Shown here: positions 53,013 to 64,000 of the stretch, one piece after another
How the letters are laid out: each line of letters opens with the position of its first letter
Numbering within the stretch: position 1 is the stretch's first letter
From: Cupriavidus necator
Lineage (GTDB): Bacteria; Pseudomonadota; Gammaproteobacteria; Burkholderiales; Burkholderiaceae
Direction of reading: 5' to 3'
DNA: 64,000 nt
Assembly: GCA_022041995.1 (NCBI GenBank)
Contig: CP074381.1
Location: 248,001-312,000 of the forward strand
Made by a program: the position numbers and the translations under genes
The notes under the pieces: model-generated
What the model was told of the DNA's origin: nothing
Seen by the model: the letters and a program-made list of their open reading frames with translations, nothing else
Database searches by the model: none

Positions 53013-53830
53013 TCAGCTGGCGCCGGGCAGCGGGCGCGGCGCCTCGTCCGGCATTGCCTGCGCCTGCAGGCAATCGGCCAGCAGGCGGCGTGCGACCATG
53101 CCGTCGACAATGCGGCCGAGCTTCGCCTGCCGTTTGACCAGCTTGCGATGCAGGTCCCTGGCGTAGCGGGATGGCAGCACCGGCGCGAACGCCTCGATCA
53201 CATAGCGCAGTCGCTTGCCGGCGATGCGCTGCGCATGCACCGCGCGGGGATCGCCGCGGCGTGCAGCCTTTGCCAGCGCGCGCAGGCGCTTGCGGCCGCG
53301 GCGCACGCGCTTGCGCGCAAAGGGCCCGAGGCGGCCACCATCATTGCGGGTGCGGGCGGCCAGATGGGCCAGGTGCGCCAGGTCGCGATGCAGCGCGGGC
53401 AGGGGCCAGTCACGGTAGCCGGACAGGGCCGACAGCATGGTTGTACGTGCGGTGTCGCGGCGCTCACGGGCAGTGTCGGCGATGGCCGACAGCACAGTAT
53501 CGTCCGGTTCCAGTTCGCGTGCCGGGGCAATGGTTTCGGCCAGGAATACGTCCCAGTCGCGCACGTCGCTGGTGGCGTGCGCCAGCATGCGCAGGTCATG
53601 TTTCCAGCGATCGCGCTCCTGCCGCGGCAACGACGGCCCCAGGGCCCAGAGCACCGCGCGCGCATGGCGTACCGCCACACGCAGCGCGTGCAGGTCTTCG
53701 GGCTCGTCGCGGCGCAACAACTGGTCCAACCTTGCTTCGATGCGCGCCAGGCTTGCCTGCGTCAGCGCGGCAAAGGCGGCGGCGGGCCGCGTCTTGCTGC
53801 GTAGGGTGGGGGATGGTCGTCGGCGATCAT
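53013..53830 (-). CDS. CHAD domain protein, frameshifted near N terminus
   Basis: A ~272-residue helical CHAD protein rich in Arg and His (LHALRVAVRHARAVLW; HAQRIAGKRLRYVIEAF). CHAD domains bind polyphosphate, and Ralstonia eutropha CHAD proteins localise to polyphosphate granules. The likely start ATG at 53830 (MIADDHPP) loses frame in the run at 53808-53812; one added base restores 273 codons and continues as TLRSKTRPAAAFAALTQ. Without that repair the frame has only a TTG start at 53729. It is 72 bp from mnmE. Confidence 0.83.
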
Positions 53831-53903
53831 GGCGGGCTGCATGCGGTCAGGCGCGCATGCGGGTCGCGGATGCTTCCAGTGTAGGCGACAGCACGCCGGC
53901 CCG

Positions 53904-53963
53904 CTTTTACGCGGCGTAAAAGGCGCATGGATGGTTGACAGCCCGGCGCCTTCACGCTGGAAT
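53904..53963 (+). promoter_or_regulatory. Palindrome and promoter of the thioesterase gene
   Basis: CTTTTACG / CGTAAAAG (53904-53911 and 53915-53922, 3-base loop) lies just upstream of a promoter with TTGACA (53935-53940) and TGGAAT (53958-53963) 17 bp apart. The dyad ends 12 bp before the -35, a common activator or repressor position. It may also act on the divergent CHAD gene. Confidence 0.55.
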
Positions 53964-54004
53964 GCGCACATCCCGGTGATGCAGTGACCCGACAAGGAAC
54001 AGCC

Positions 54005-54442
54005 ATGACCACCGAACAGGAACGGCTTCTGCTGCGCGACACCATCGAGGCGGGCTTCCGCCAGGCCGCTTTCGTCAACGAAGTCGGCATCACGCTGGCG
54101 GACTGCGGGCCCGGCTGGTGCGAATCCACGCTGGCCATCACGCCGCGCCACCTGCAGCATGGCGGCATCGTCCATGCGGGCGTGCAGGCCACCATGGCGG
54201 ACCATACCGCGGGCGCGGCGGCATCCACCATCCTGGAGGCTGGCCAGCACGTGGTCACCGCGGAGTTCAAGATCAACCTGCTCAGGGCCGTGCGCAGCGA
54301 ACGGCTGCGCTGCCGTGCCGATGTGCTCAAGTCCGGCCGCGCGATCATCGTGGTGGAGGCAGATGTCTTTGCCGACGTCCACGGTGAATCCGTGCTGGTC
54401 AGCCGGCTGAACGCCACCATGAGCGTGCTGGACCTGGCCTGA
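54005..54442 (+). CDS. PaaI-family hotdog thioesterase
   Basis: A 145-residue single-hotdog acyl-CoA thioesterase. The central helix and catalytic region read LQHGGIVHAGVQATMADHTAGAAA, and the later strand is TAEFKINLLRAVRSERLRC. The ATG at 54005 has AAGGA about 7 bases upstream; an ATG-free upstream frame from 53984 is less likely. Stand-alone gene with its own promoter; substrate unknown. Confidence 0.9.
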   Translation: MTTEQERLLLRDTIEAGFRQAAFVNEVGITLADCGPGWCESTLAITPRHLQHGGIVHAGVQATMADHTAGAAASTILEAGQHVVTAEFKINLLRAVRSERLRCRADVLKSGRAIIVVEADVFADVHGESVLVSRLNATMSVLDLA

Positions 54443-54488
54443 GCTCCCTCCCACAGCTTGTGGCAGGCCGCTTCGATGTTGCAGGGTC

Positions 54489-55258
54489 TCAGCGCGTGGC
54501 GACGATGAACAGGCGCGGGAACGGCAGCAGCACCGACCCGTCCGGCAGCGCCGGGTACGCCTTGGCAATCTCGGCCTGGTAGCGTGCCAGGTAGGCGGCG
54601 CGCCCGGCCTCGTCCAGCGGCTGCAGGAAGGGGCGCAGGCCGCTGCCCTTGAACCACTCCACCACCGCGGCCGGGCCGCCCGCCAGCGGATGGTGGTACA
54701 CGGTCAGCCATACGTCCACGCGCTGGCACAGCGGGCGCAGCAGCTCGTAGTACCACTGCGCCGGGCGCGCTCGGCGCGAGCCTTGCTGGCGCCGGCGAGC
54801 TTTTCCGCCCACGGGCCTTGCGCCGCCACTTGGCGCATCAGCCGGTGCGCGGGTTCTTCCAGGTTGTCCGGCATCTGCACGGCCAGCGTGCCGCCGGGAG
54901 CGAGCCTGGATACCAGTGCCGGGAACAGGCTGGCGTGGTCAGGCAGCCACTGCAGCACGGCATTGGCCAGGATCACGTCATAGGGTCCGGCCTCGTCCCA
55001 GGCGCCGATGTCGGCCACGCGGAACTGCACGTCGGGGAGGCGCTTGCGCGCCGCGTCGATCATGTCCTGCGAGCTGTCCAGCCCGGTCACCGACGCCCCC
55101 GCATAGCGTGCCAGCAGCACCTCGGTAGAGTTGCCCGGTCCGCAGCCGATATCCACCGCGCTGCGCGCGATCGCATTGGGGATGGCAGCCACCAGGTCGC
55201 GGACCGGGCGGGTGCGTTCGTCTTCGAAGGCGACGTATTGGTGGGCGGACCAGCTCAT
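54489..55258 (-). CDS. tam: Trans-aconitate 2-methyltransferase, frameshifted as sequenced
   Basis: A SAM-dependent methyltransferase that detoxifies trans-aconitate. The start [22 protein letters not shown], motif [18 protein letters not shown] and [17 protein letters not shown] are characteristic. The frame breaks at the G run 54763-54765; the other frame resumes with [21 protein letters not shown] and ends at 54489. One base restores 257 codons, close to E. coli Tam (252 residues). Start ATG at 55258 has GGAG 6 bases upstream. Confidence 0.88.
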
Positions 55259-55343
55259 GGGGATCTCCTGACGCTTAGGGCAGGCCAGTAGGATACGCCT
55301 GCCGCTGGCGGTTCGCTGGTCCTGTCAGCCCGCCCTTGCCCCA

Positions 55344-56801
55344 TTACCCCAGTTTCTTCTTCAGCAGCTCATTCACCTGCGCCGGATTGGCCTTGCCCCT
55401 GGTGGCCTTCATCGCCTGCCCGACCAGCGCATTGAACGCCTTCTCCTTGCCCGAGCGGAATTCCTCGACCGACTTGGCGTTGGCCGCCAGCACGTCGTCG
55501 ATGATCTTCTCCAGCTCGCCGGTGTCGGACATCTGCTTCAGGCCCTTGGCCGCGATGATGGCGTCGGCATCGCCGCCGTGCTCGCCGGCCCACATCGCCG
55601 GGAACACGTCCTTCTTGGCGGTGTTGTTCGACACTGTGCCATCGGCGATGCGCGCGAGCAGGCTGGCCAGTTGCGCCGGCGTGACCGGTGCGGCGTCGAT
55701 GGTGATGCCTTCGCGGTTCAGCTGCGAGGCCACGTCGCCCATCAGCCAGTTGGCCGCGGGCTTGGCGTTGGCGGCGCCGGCACCGGCCACGACGGCCTCG
55801 TAGTACGTGGCGAATGCCTTGGTGGCGGTCAGCGTGGTGGCGTCATAGGCCGACAGGCCGTACTGCGAGACAAAGCGCGCCTGCATTGCCGCCGGCAGTT
55901 CCGGCAGTTCGCCGCGTACGCGCTCGATCCAGCTCGCGTCGATCTCCAGCGGCATCAGGTCGGGGTCGGGGAAGTAGCGGTAGTCGTGCGCGTCTTCCTT
56001 GGTGCGCATGGCGCGCGTTTCGCCCGTTTCCGGGTCGAACAGCACGGTGGCCTGCTGGATCTTGCGGCCGTCCTCGATCTCGGCGATCTGCCACTGCACT
56101 TCGTACTCGATGGCCTGCTGCAGGAAGCGGAACGAGTTCAGGTTCTTGATCTCGCGGCGGGTGCCGAATTCCTTCTGGCCGAGCGGGCGCACCGACACGT
56201 TGGCGTCGCAGCGGAAGCTGCCTTCCTGCATGTTGCCATCGCAGATGCCCAGCCACACTACCAGCGAGTGCAGCGTCTTGGCATAGGCCACGGCTTCGGC
56301 GGCGCTGCGCATGTCGGGCTCGGTGACGATTTCCAGCAGCGGGGTGCCGGCGCGGTTCAGGTCGATGCCGGTCATGCCGGCAAAGTCTTCGTGCAGGGAC
56401 TTGCCCGCGTCTTCTTCCAGGTGGGCGCGCGTCAGGTTGACGGTCTTTTCATAGAACTCGCCCTTCTTGCCTTCGACCTGGATGGTGATGGTGCCGCCCT
56501 GTACCACGGGGATCTCATACTGGCTGATCTGGTAGCCCTTGGGCAGGTCGGGGTAGAAGTAGTTCTTGCGCGCAAAGATGCTGCGCGGCGCGATGGTGGC
56601 GCCGATCGCCAGGCCGAACTGGATGGCGCGCTCGACCGCGCCCCGGTTGAGCACCGGCAGCACGCCCGGCAGCGCCAGGTCCACCGGCGAGGCCTGTGTG
56701 TTGGCCTCGGCCCCGAAGGCGGTGGAGGTGCCGGAAAAAATCTTGGAGGCCGTCGAAAGCTGAGCGTGCGTTTCGAGGCCGATCACCACTTCCCATTGCA
56801 T
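55344..56801 (-). CDS. gatB: Aspartyl/glutamyl-tRNA amidotransferase subunit B
   Basis: A 485-residue GatB, the kinase-like subunit that phosphorylates mischarged Glu-tRNA(Gln) or Asp-tRNA(Asn). Markers: [59 protein letters not shown] and the C-terminal YqeY/GatB helical domain. Normally it directly follows gatA; here two unrelated genes lie between, still on the same strand. Confidence 0.97.
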   Translation of the reverse strand: MQWEVVIGLETHAQLSTASKIFSGTSTAFGAEANTQASPVDLALPGVLPVLNRGAVERAIQFGLAIGATIAPRSIFARKNYFYPDLPKGYQISQYEIPVVQGGTITIQVEGKKGEFYEKTVNLTRAHLEEDAGKSLHEDFAGMTGIDLNRAGTPLLEIVTEPDMRSAAEAVAYAKTLHSLVVWLGICDGNMQEGSFRCDANVSVRPLGQKEFGTRREIKNLNSFRFLQQAIEYEVQWQIAEIEDGRKIQQATVLFDPETGETRAMRTKEDAHDYRYFPDPDLMPLEIDASWIERVRGELPELPAAMQARFVSQYGLSAYDATTLTATKAFATYYEAVVAGAGAANAKPAANWLMGDVASQLNREGITIDAAPVTPAQLASLLARIADGTVSNNTAKKDVFPAMWAGEHGGDADAIIAAKGLKQMSDTGELEKIIDDVLAANAKSVEEFRSGKEKAFNALVGQAMKATRGKANPAQVNELLKKKLG

Positions 56802-56891
56802 GGCGGTATTCCTGTTCGGTTCTTTCGGTTCTGTCTGTTGCGGTGGAGCGGCGGCGCCGCCCCGGTGTTCAGTCTGGTCTTGCCCCGGCCC

Positions 56892-57982
56892 TCAGGGGTC
56901 GGGGCTGGCAAGCCATGAGTCGAGCTGGGCCAGCGCGGCCACGCGGGCCACCGCATCGCCGCCGACGGTGACGCCCTGGGTCTTGCGCATGCCTGCCGGC
57001 ACGTCGCGGCGCATATGCAGCTCGCTGGTGCCGTCAAAGCCGTGATAGGCGCCCGGGTAGATCTCCAGCCGGAAGCGCGCGTCCGGCTGGCGCGCCAGCA
57101 CCGCGCTCTGCAGCATGGCGCAGCGGGTGGCGGGCGTCCAGTCGTCGGCGCCGCCGATCATCAGCAGCATCGGCGCGCGCAGGCGGTAGTTGTGCTGCTG
57201 CACCGCGCGCTTGCAGCCCGGATAGAACGCCACGGCGCGCTCCACCTGGGGCGTGCCGGCCGGCCACGGGCGGCTGGCATCGACCGTGGCCAGCACTGCC
57301 TGCGCGCCATTGGACCAGCCCAGCAGCACGATGCGCGCGGTGTCGATCGCCGGCTGCTGCGCCACCCAGCGCAGCGCGGCCAGCGCATCGGCGCGGCGCG
57401 TGCGGTCGTCGATGCCGCGCGTGTCGATGGGTTCGGAGCAGATGCCATGGGGCCTGCCGCGCGCGCTGAAGCTGTCGGGCATCAGCACGGCATAGCCGCG
57501 CTCGGTCAGCCAGTGTGCGTATTCGCGGTAGCGTTGCTGCAGCATTCCGGAAACGTCCGACCTGTCGGTTCCCGTGGCGCCCGCTGCGCTCGCGCGCGAG
57601 GGGCGCGCGGACAGCAGGCCGCCGCAGCCGTGCAATGCCACCACCACGGGCAGCGCGCGCGCGGTGGTGCCTTCGCGCGGCAGGAACCAGTAGGCGGTCA
57701 GCGCGGGCGTGGCCGCATCGCCGCGCAGCTCGACGCGCTGCGCGGGCACCGATGCTGTTGCCGCAGATCCTGGCGCGGCCCGGCTCACCGCATTCGGCGC
57801 CAGCACGCCGGCGGGCGTCAGCGGCGCCGGTTGTGCCAGCGCGGGGCGGGCAGGTCCGGCGTATGCGCCGCCGCGCCGGCCAGCCATGCGCCCAGCCCCA
57901 GTGCCACCGCGGCGCGCAGCACCGCCACCGCCGGGCGGGCGGTGCGCAGTGAGCGTTGCGGGGTGGCGGGTGCGTGGGTCAT
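56892..57982 (-). CDS. Dienelactone hydrolase-family protein, frameshifted in signal peptide
   Basis: An alpha/beta hydrolase. Core motifs: LPVVVALHGCGG (oxyanion strand), VLLGWSNGAQAVLA (nucleophile; G-W-S-N-G), MIGGADDWTP (acid) and GAYHGFDG (His). An ATG at 57982 begins a signal peptide (MTHAPATPQRSLRTARP...) that loses frame near 57868; one added base joins it to AYAGPARPALAQPAP and gives 364 codons. As sequenced, only a signal-less start at 57887 remains. It lies between the gatA-linked lipoprotein and gatB. Confidence 0.8.
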
Positions 57983-58040
57983 GACCGGCTTCGAGGGCTT
58001 CAGCGCGTGCGGGCGCAGGCGCCGCTGCCCGGCTCGAACA

Positions 58041-58475
58041 TCACGGCCAGGCTTCTTCGTAGATGCCGGGGGTGCAGCGCTGCTGGCAGTTGGCGTGCGC
58101 CAGCGTAACGCGGCGCGGGTCCTGCCAGACCATCAGCTTGCAAGCGCTGCCGTCTTTGGCGCGCAGCTCGATATGCGGCTTCTTCTGGACCTGGCGGAAG
58201 TCCGCCAGGTTGAAGCTGCACGAGCCGCGCTTGCCGACCCACAGCTTCCACGACAGCTGCTGCACGCTGTTGTCCGACACGCGCAGCTGGGCGTCTTCGC
58301 GGAAGCCGTCTTCCTCGGTGCGGCGGCAGTCGCCGGCCAGGTCGATATCGCGGCTGGGGATCGGCGTGGAGCGGCCCAGCCCGCCCGGCAGCGGGATGCA
58401 CCCGGCCACCGCCGCGGCCAGCGCGGCCGCGGCCATCAGGCGCAGAGTCAGCGAGGAGCGCGCGGTCATGTTCAT
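58041..58475 (-). CDS. Hypothetical lipoprotein
   Basis: A 144-residue protein with lipobox AAAVAGC (after [19 protein letters not shown]) and six cysteines in the mature part ([29 protein letters not shown] plus the lipid-bearing one). Its ATG overlaps the gatA stop (ATGA), so it is co-translated with gatA. I recognise no domain. Confidence 0.75.
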   Translation of the reverse strand: MNMTARSSLTLRLMAAAALAAAVAGCIPLPGGLGRSTPIPSRDIDLAGDCRRTEEDGFREDAQLRVSDNSVQQLSWKLWVGKRGSCSFNLADFRQVQKKPHIELRAKDGSACKLMVWQDPRRVTLAHANCQQRCTPGIYEEAWP

Positions 58476-59977
58476 GCCTTGCCCGGACGGCGCAGGTGCC
58501 AGTCGGTTGCCTGCTGGAACGCGTGCGCGGTCTGCAGCAGGCGCGCCTCGTCGAAGTAGTTGCCGATCAGCTGCAGGCCCACCGGCATGCCGGCATCGCC
58601 GAAGCCGCACGGCACGCTCATGCCGGGCAGGCCGGCCAGGCTGGTCGACAGCGTGAAAATGTCGGCCAGGTACATCTGCACCGGGTCCGAGGTCTTTTCG
58701 CCCAGCTTCCACGCCACCGTCGGCGCCACCGGGCCCATGATCACGTCGCACTGGGCGAAGGCGCGCTGGAAGTCGTCGGCGATGATGCGGCGGATCTTCT
58801 GCGCCTGCAGGTAGTAGGCGTCGTAGTAGCCATGCGACAGCACATAGGTGCCAACCATGATGCGGCGCTTGACCTCGGCGCCGAAGCCTTCGGCGCGGCT
58901 CTTCTTGTACATGTCGAGCAGGTCGCGGTACTCGGCCGCGCGGTGGCCGTAGCGCACGCCGTCAAAGCGCGACAGGTTGGAAGAGGCTTCGGCCGGCGCG
59001 ATCACGTAGTACACCGGGATCGACAGCTCGGTCTTGGGCAGCGTCACCTCGACCAGCGTGGCGCCCAGCTTTTCATACTCGGCCAGCGCGGCGCGCACGG
59101 CCTGCTCGACGTCGGCCGACAGGCCCTTGCCGAAGTATTCCTTCGGCAGGCCGATGCGCAGCCCGGCCAGCGGGCGCTCGGCGGTGGCGCCGGCGCGCGG
59201 CTGGCCCAGCAGGCGGGTGTAGTCCTCGTCCACGCCGCCCTGCGCGGGCGTGATGCTGGTGGAGTCCCTGGGGTCGAAGCCGGCCATGGCGTTGAGCAGC
59301 AGCGCGCAGTCTTCGGCGCTATGGGCCATCGGGCCGGCCTGGTCCAGCGACGAGGCGAAGGCGATCATGCCGTAGCGCGACACGCGGCCGTAGGTCGGCT
59401 TGATGCCGGTGATGCCCGAGAACGACGCCGGCTGGCGGATCGAGCCACCGGTGTCGGTGCCGGTGGCGGCGGGGGCCAGGCCGGCGGCCACGGCCGCGGC
59501 CGAGCCGCCCGACGAGCCGCCGGGCACGCGGCTGGTGTCCCAGGGGTTCTGCACCGGGCCGAAATGCGAGTTCTCGTTGGACGAGCCCATCGCGAACTCG
59601 TCCATATTGGTCTTGCCCAGCGTAACCATGCCGGCCGCGGCCATGCGCTCGACCACGGTGGCGTCGAACGGGCTTTCATAGTTGCCCAGCATCTTCGAGC
59701 CGGCGGTGGCACGCCAGCCGCGCGTGACGAACACGTCCTTGTGCGCGATCGGCACGCCGGTCAGCGGCGCGGCCTCGCCGCGGGCGCGGCGTTCATCGGC
59801 GGCGCGCGCCTGCGCCAGGGTCCGCTCGGCATCGACGTGGATAAAGGCGTTGAGCGCGGTGGCCTGCTCGATGCGGGCCAGGTACTCGCGTGCGAGTTCC
59901 TCGGCGGAGACGGAGCGCGCGGCCAGCGCATCGGCAAGCTGGCGCAGGGAGGTCACGGAATCAGCGGAAAAGGGCAT
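58472..59977 (-). CDS. gatA: Aspartyl/glutamyl-tRNA amidotransferase subunit A
   Basis: A 501-residue amidase-signature protein that releases ammonia from glutamine for transamidation. The Ser-cisSer-Lys site is visible: Lys in [12 protein letters not shown], the Gly/Ser loop in [16 protein letters not shown], and [14 protein letters not shown]. Length and C terminus ([15 protein letters not shown]) are normal. It lies 91 bp after gatC. Confidence 0.97.
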   Translation of the reverse strand: MPFSADSVTSLRQLADALAARSVSAEELAREYLARIEQATALNAFIHVDAERTLAQARAADERRARGEAAPLTGVPIAHKDVFVTRGWRATAGSKMLGNYESPFDATVVERMAAAGMVTLGKTNMDEFAMGSSNENSHFGPVQNPWDTSRVPGGSSGGSAAAVAAGLAPAATGTDTGGSIRQPASFSGITGIKPTYGRVSRYGMIAFASSLDQAGPMAHSAEDCALLLNAMAGFDPRDSTSITPAQGGVDEDYTRLLGQPRAGATAERPLAGLRIGLPKEYFGKGLSADVEQAVRAALAEYEKLGATLVEVTLPKTELSIPVYYVIAPAEASSNLSRFDGVRYGHRAAEYRDLLDMYKKSRAEGFGAEVKRRIMVGTYVLSHGYYDAYYLQAQKIRRIIADDFQRAFAQCDVIMGPVAPTVAWKLGEKTSDPVQMYLADIFTLSTSLAGLPGMSVPCGFGDAGMPVGLQLIGNYFDEARLLQTAHAFQQATDWHLRRPGKA

Positions 59978-60068
59978 GACAGTCGGTTGGCATCAGGGGT
60001 AGCGTACTGGCGGGTGGCCGGCGGCGGACAGGCTTGCACGGGTGCGTCGGGTCCGGGCCGGGCGGCGG

Positions 60069-60368
60069 TCATTCGATGACCTTGGGCACCAGGTACAGGC
60101 CGTCTTCGGTGGCCGGCGCGGGGCGCTGGTAGTCGGCGCGGCGGTCGGATTCGGTGACCACGTCCTCGCGCAGGCGCTGGACCATGTCGCGCACGGCCGA
60201 CAACGGGTGGGCCAGCGGTTCGATGCCGGTGGTGTCGACCGCCTGCATCTGCTCGACCAGCGAGAAAAAGTTGTTCAGCTGCGCAAGCGTCTGGGCGGCC
60301 TCGTCATCGCTGGTTTCGATGCGGGCCAGGTGGGCGATGCGCTTGACGTCGGATAGGTCGAGGGCCAT
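60069..60368 (-). CDS. gatC: Aspartyl/glutamyl-tRNA amidotransferase subunit C
   Basis: A 99-residue GatC that stabilises GatA against GatB. The start [18 protein letters not shown] and the later LREDVV and YLVPKVIE segments are typical. The ATG at 60368 gives the standard length; a longer frame to 60446 is not family-like. First gene of the leftward gat operon. Confidence 0.96.
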   Translation of the reverse strand: MALDLSDVKRIAHLARIETSDDEAAQTLAQLNNFFSLVEQMQAVDTTGIEPLAHPLSAVRDMVQRLREDVVTESDRRADYQRPAPATEDGLYLVPKVIE

Positions 60369-61998
<1,630 letters not shown>

Positions 61999-62194
61999 GA
62001 AGGACGCTCACGTGGCGATGCGCGGCCTGCCGGATCCAGCGATCATGGCGGCGTCGCGGCGCCTCATCCGCCGGGGCCAGGCCCCGGCAGCTCCCGCCGC
62101 CCGACCGTACCGCGCCCGTTCCCGCCAGGGATCGGGGCGCGGCACGGCGGGCGGCGGGGCGTTTCCGCGTGGCCTCCGGCCTTTGTTCGGGTAA

Positions 62195-63160
62195 ATGGAT
62201 TACTCCCCTCCGCCGCTCTTCAAGCAAGGCACCTCGGCTGTCGCCAGGCTGGTCCTGTACGTGGCTATCGCGCTGGCGCTGCTGGTGGTCGATGCCCGTT
62301 TCGACGCGCTCAGCGTGGGCCGGCAGGTTGCCGCCACCGTGCTGATGCCGGTCGAGCGCCTGGTGCTGACGCCGCGCGACGCACTGCGCACAATGTTCGA
62401 CTATGCGCAGTCGTCGGCGATGCTCGCCACCGAGAACCGCGAACTGCGCCAGAATGCCGTGCAGCAGGCCCAGGCCTCGGTGCGCCAGGCGCAGCTGGAG
62501 TCCGAGAACAACCAGCTGCGCAAGCTGCTCGGGCTGGCGCAGCAGTCGGCCACGCCGGTGACGTCCGCCGAGATCCTGTATGACGCGCGCGATCCCTACA
62601 GCCAGCGCATCGTGATCGACAAGGGCAGCCAGCACGGCCTGCGTGCGGGCTACCCGGTGATCGACGAGCGCGGCGTGGTGGGGCAGGTCACGCGCGTGTC
62701 GCCGTTCCAGTCCGAGGTGACGCTCCTGACCGACAAGGACCAGGCCATCCCCGTGCAGGTGGTGCGCAACGGCCTGCGCAGCGTGGCCTTCGGCGGTGCG
62801 CGCGCGGGCCAGCTGGACCTGCGCTTCATGGCCGCCGCCGCCGACCTGCAGCAGGGCGACCTGCTGGTGACCTCGGGCCTGGACGGCACCTACCCGCCGG
62901 GCCTGCCGGTGGCGAAGATCGTCCAGATCGAGCGCAAGGCCGATACCGCGTTCTCGCGCGTCTATTGCGAACCGGTGGCCGGCGTGCGTGCGCACCGCCA
63001 GCTGCTGGTGGTGCGCTACGACGCCGCCATCCCGGCGCGCGAATCGGTCGAAGCCAGGCCGCAGGCGCCGGTCAAGGGCGCCAAGTCCGCCGCGGCGCGC
63101 GCTGCCGCCGACAGCGCGGCGGCTGCCAGGGCCGCGCCCGCCAAGGAGGCACCACAGTGA
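62195..63160 (+). CDS. mreC: Rod shape-determining protein MreC
   Basis: A 321-residue bitopic protein: one N-terminal helix (about residues 17-35), a coiled coil (about 70-110, ENRELRQNAVQQAQASVRQAQ...) and the beta-sandwich MreC domain (DPYSQRIVIDKGSQHGLRAGYPVIDERGVVGQV). The C-terminal ~40 residues are Ala/Lys-rich. The 196-bp gap after mreB is GC-rich and holds no supported gene. It overlaps mreD by 4 bp. Confidence 0.96.
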   Translation: MDYSPPPLFKQGTSAVARLVLYVAIALALLVVDARFDALSVGRQVAATVLMPVERLVLTPRDALRTMFDYAQSSAMLATENRELRQNAVQQAQASVRQAQLESENNQLRKLLGLAQQSATPVTSAEILYDARDPYSQRIVIDKGSQHGLRAGYPVIDERGVVGQVTRVSPFQSEVTLLTDKDQAIPVQVVRNGLRSVAFGGARAGQLDLRFMAAAADLQQGDLLVTSGLDGTYPPGLPVAKIVQIERKADTAFSRVYCEPVAGVRAHRQLLVVRYDAAIPARESVEARPQAPVKGAKSAAARAAADSAAAARAAPAKEAPQ

Positions 63161-63668
63161 CCAACCCCCAATACCTGCTGCGGCCGGTCAATCCCACCTT
63201 TATCGCCTTCAGCTTCGTGCTGGCGTTCCTGTTCAACCTGATGCCCTGGGCACCACGCTGTGGATTCCCGACATGGTGGCGCTGGTGCTGGTGTTCTGGA
63301 ACATCCACCAGCCGCGCAAGGTAGGCATGGGCGTGGCCTTCCTGCTGGGCCTGCTGATGGACGTGCACGATGCCCGGCTGCTGGGCGAGCACGCGCTGGC
63401 CTACACCCTGCTGGCCTACTTTGCCATCACCATCCACCGCCGCGTGCTGTGGTTCACCGTCTATACCCAGGCACTGCACGTGCTGCCGCTGCTGTTCATC
63501 GTGCACGCGGTGCCGGTGCTGATCCGGCTGGCCATGGGCGCGCCGCTGCCGGGCTGGCAACTGTTGCTGGCGCCGGCGATCGAGGCGCTGCTGTGGCCGC
63601 TGGCCACCAGCCTGCTGCTGGCGCCGCAGCGCCGTTCGAGCGATGTCGACGAGACGCGGCCGATCTGA
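63157..63668 (+). CDS. mreD: Rod shape-determining protein MreD, frameshifted as sequenced
   Basis: A ~170-residue protein with about five membrane helices. It starts at the GTG at 63157 (TNPQYLLRPVNPTFIAFSFVLAFLFNLMPW), with AAGGAGG 8 bases upstream, and loses frame at the G run 63248-63250. The next frame resumes with TTLWIPDMVALVLVFWNIHQP and ends at 63668. One G makes 171 codons. MreD is essential for rod shape in most relatives, so a base-call error is the best explanation. Confidence 0.92.
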
Positions 63669-63728
63669 CGCCGCCATTGCCATCATCCGCCACCGCCCAC
63701 CACCGCCCCCTCCAGGCCACGCAGTACC

Positions 63729-64000
63729 ATGACCGAAATCCGCAACGTCGAACTGGAAATCGGCCGCTTCCGCATCCGCGTGGCGGCCGCGGCCCTGTTC
63801 ACGGTGATCTGCTTTGGCCTGCTGTTCTCGCGCTTCCTGTGGCTGCAGTGGTACAAGCATGACCAGTACTCGGCCAAGGCCGAGGACAACCGCATCTCGG
63901 TGGCGCCGATCGAGCCCAACCGCGGCATCATCATGGATCGCAACGGGATCGTGCTGGCGCGCAATTATTCGGCGTACACGCTGGAGATCACGCCGTCCAA
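63729..64000 (+). CDS. mrdA: Penicillin-binding protein 2 (partial)
   Basis: The first ~90 residues of PBP2, the elongation-specific transpeptidase. MTEIRNVELEIGRFRIR is followed by the single membrane helix (VAAAALFTVICFGLLFSRFLWL) and the start of the dimerization domain with NRGIIMDRNGIVLARN. The frame is open at the right edge. It follows mreD by 60 bp in the conserved order mreBCD-mrdA(-rodA). Confidence 0.95.
   Translation, partial: MTEIRNVELEIGRFRIRVAAAALFTVICFGLLFSRFLWLQWYKHDQYSAKAEDNRISVAPIEPNRGIIMDRNGIVLARNYSAYTLEITPS

Noticed and set aside
62012-62194. 60-codon frame between mreB and mreC
   Set aside because: Low-complexity Arg/Gly/Ala/Pro translation, no ribosome binding site and no family resemblance; GC-rich spacer.

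Overview
The window looks like main-chromosome sequence of a beta-proteobacterium of the Cupriavidus/Ralstonia group (Burkholderiaceae). GC is uniformly high. There are two Bug-type tripartite-tricarboxylate binding proteins, a Burkholderiales-type general porin, and housekeeping blocks (minCDE, mnmE, gatCAB, mreBCD-mrdA) in typical beta-proteobacterial form. No rRNA, tRNA, CRISPR array or intact insertion sequence was seen. The species call is an inference from protein style, not from a marker gene.

Layout. 1-1.3 kb: amino-acid ABC binding protein (cut by the window edge) and an IclR regulator. 1.7-9.7 kb: a leftward six-gene operon for a citrate-based carboxylate siderophore. Its gene order is that of vibrioferrin pvsABCDE plus an SbnG-like aldolase/citrate synthase. 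A Fur-like dyad lies upstream, and about 235-bp direct repeats made from the 3' end of a membrane methyltransferase gene flank the block. 9.9-21.4 kb: small metabolic genes, a methyltransferase/MerR divergon with a SoxR-box-like promoter, a chemoreceptor remnant, a DUF4382 lipoprotein, DUF72, dbpA, a CBS protein, a DHA2 exporter and a periplasmic glutathione peroxidase. 21.4-31.1 kb: a catabolic locus. A leftward operon (MFS importer, serine hydrolase, arylmalonate-decarboxylase-like protein, dihydropyrimidinase-like amidohydrolase, cysteine-less racemase-fold protein) lies opposite a GntR regulator, a fumarylacetoacetate-hydrolase-family enzyme and an M20 amidohydrolase. 31.1-40 kb: AraC, an MFS exporter, a MarR/EamA divergon with duplicated operators, an orphan Bug receptor, two OmpR-type response regulators with a degenerate sensor kinase, and a porin. 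40.3-43.5 kb: minE-minD-minC and corA. 43.6-55.3 kb: a Sel1 protein, MerR and LysR regulators, Bug receptor and aspartoacylase, small envelope proteins, a glycosyltransferase, mnmE, a CHAD protein, a thioesterase and tam. 55.3-60.4 kb: gatC-gatA-lipoprotein-hydrolase-gatB. 60.9-64 kb: mreB-mreC-mreD-mrdA, cut by the window end.

The siderophore block makes and exports the siderophore but carries no receptor, so uptake must be encoded elsewhere. The 21-31 kb locus reads as import, ring opening and processing of a cyclic imide or ureide, or of a substituted malonate. Two of its enzymes have active-site changes that argue against routine racemase annotation, and it is my main candidate for undescribed biology.

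Eleven genes, including mreD and minC, are each broken by what looks like one missing G or C, mostly in short G/C runs. Restoring one base makes each length divisible by three. This pattern points to base-calling errors rather than real gene decay, so these genes are given as CDS with the break noted.
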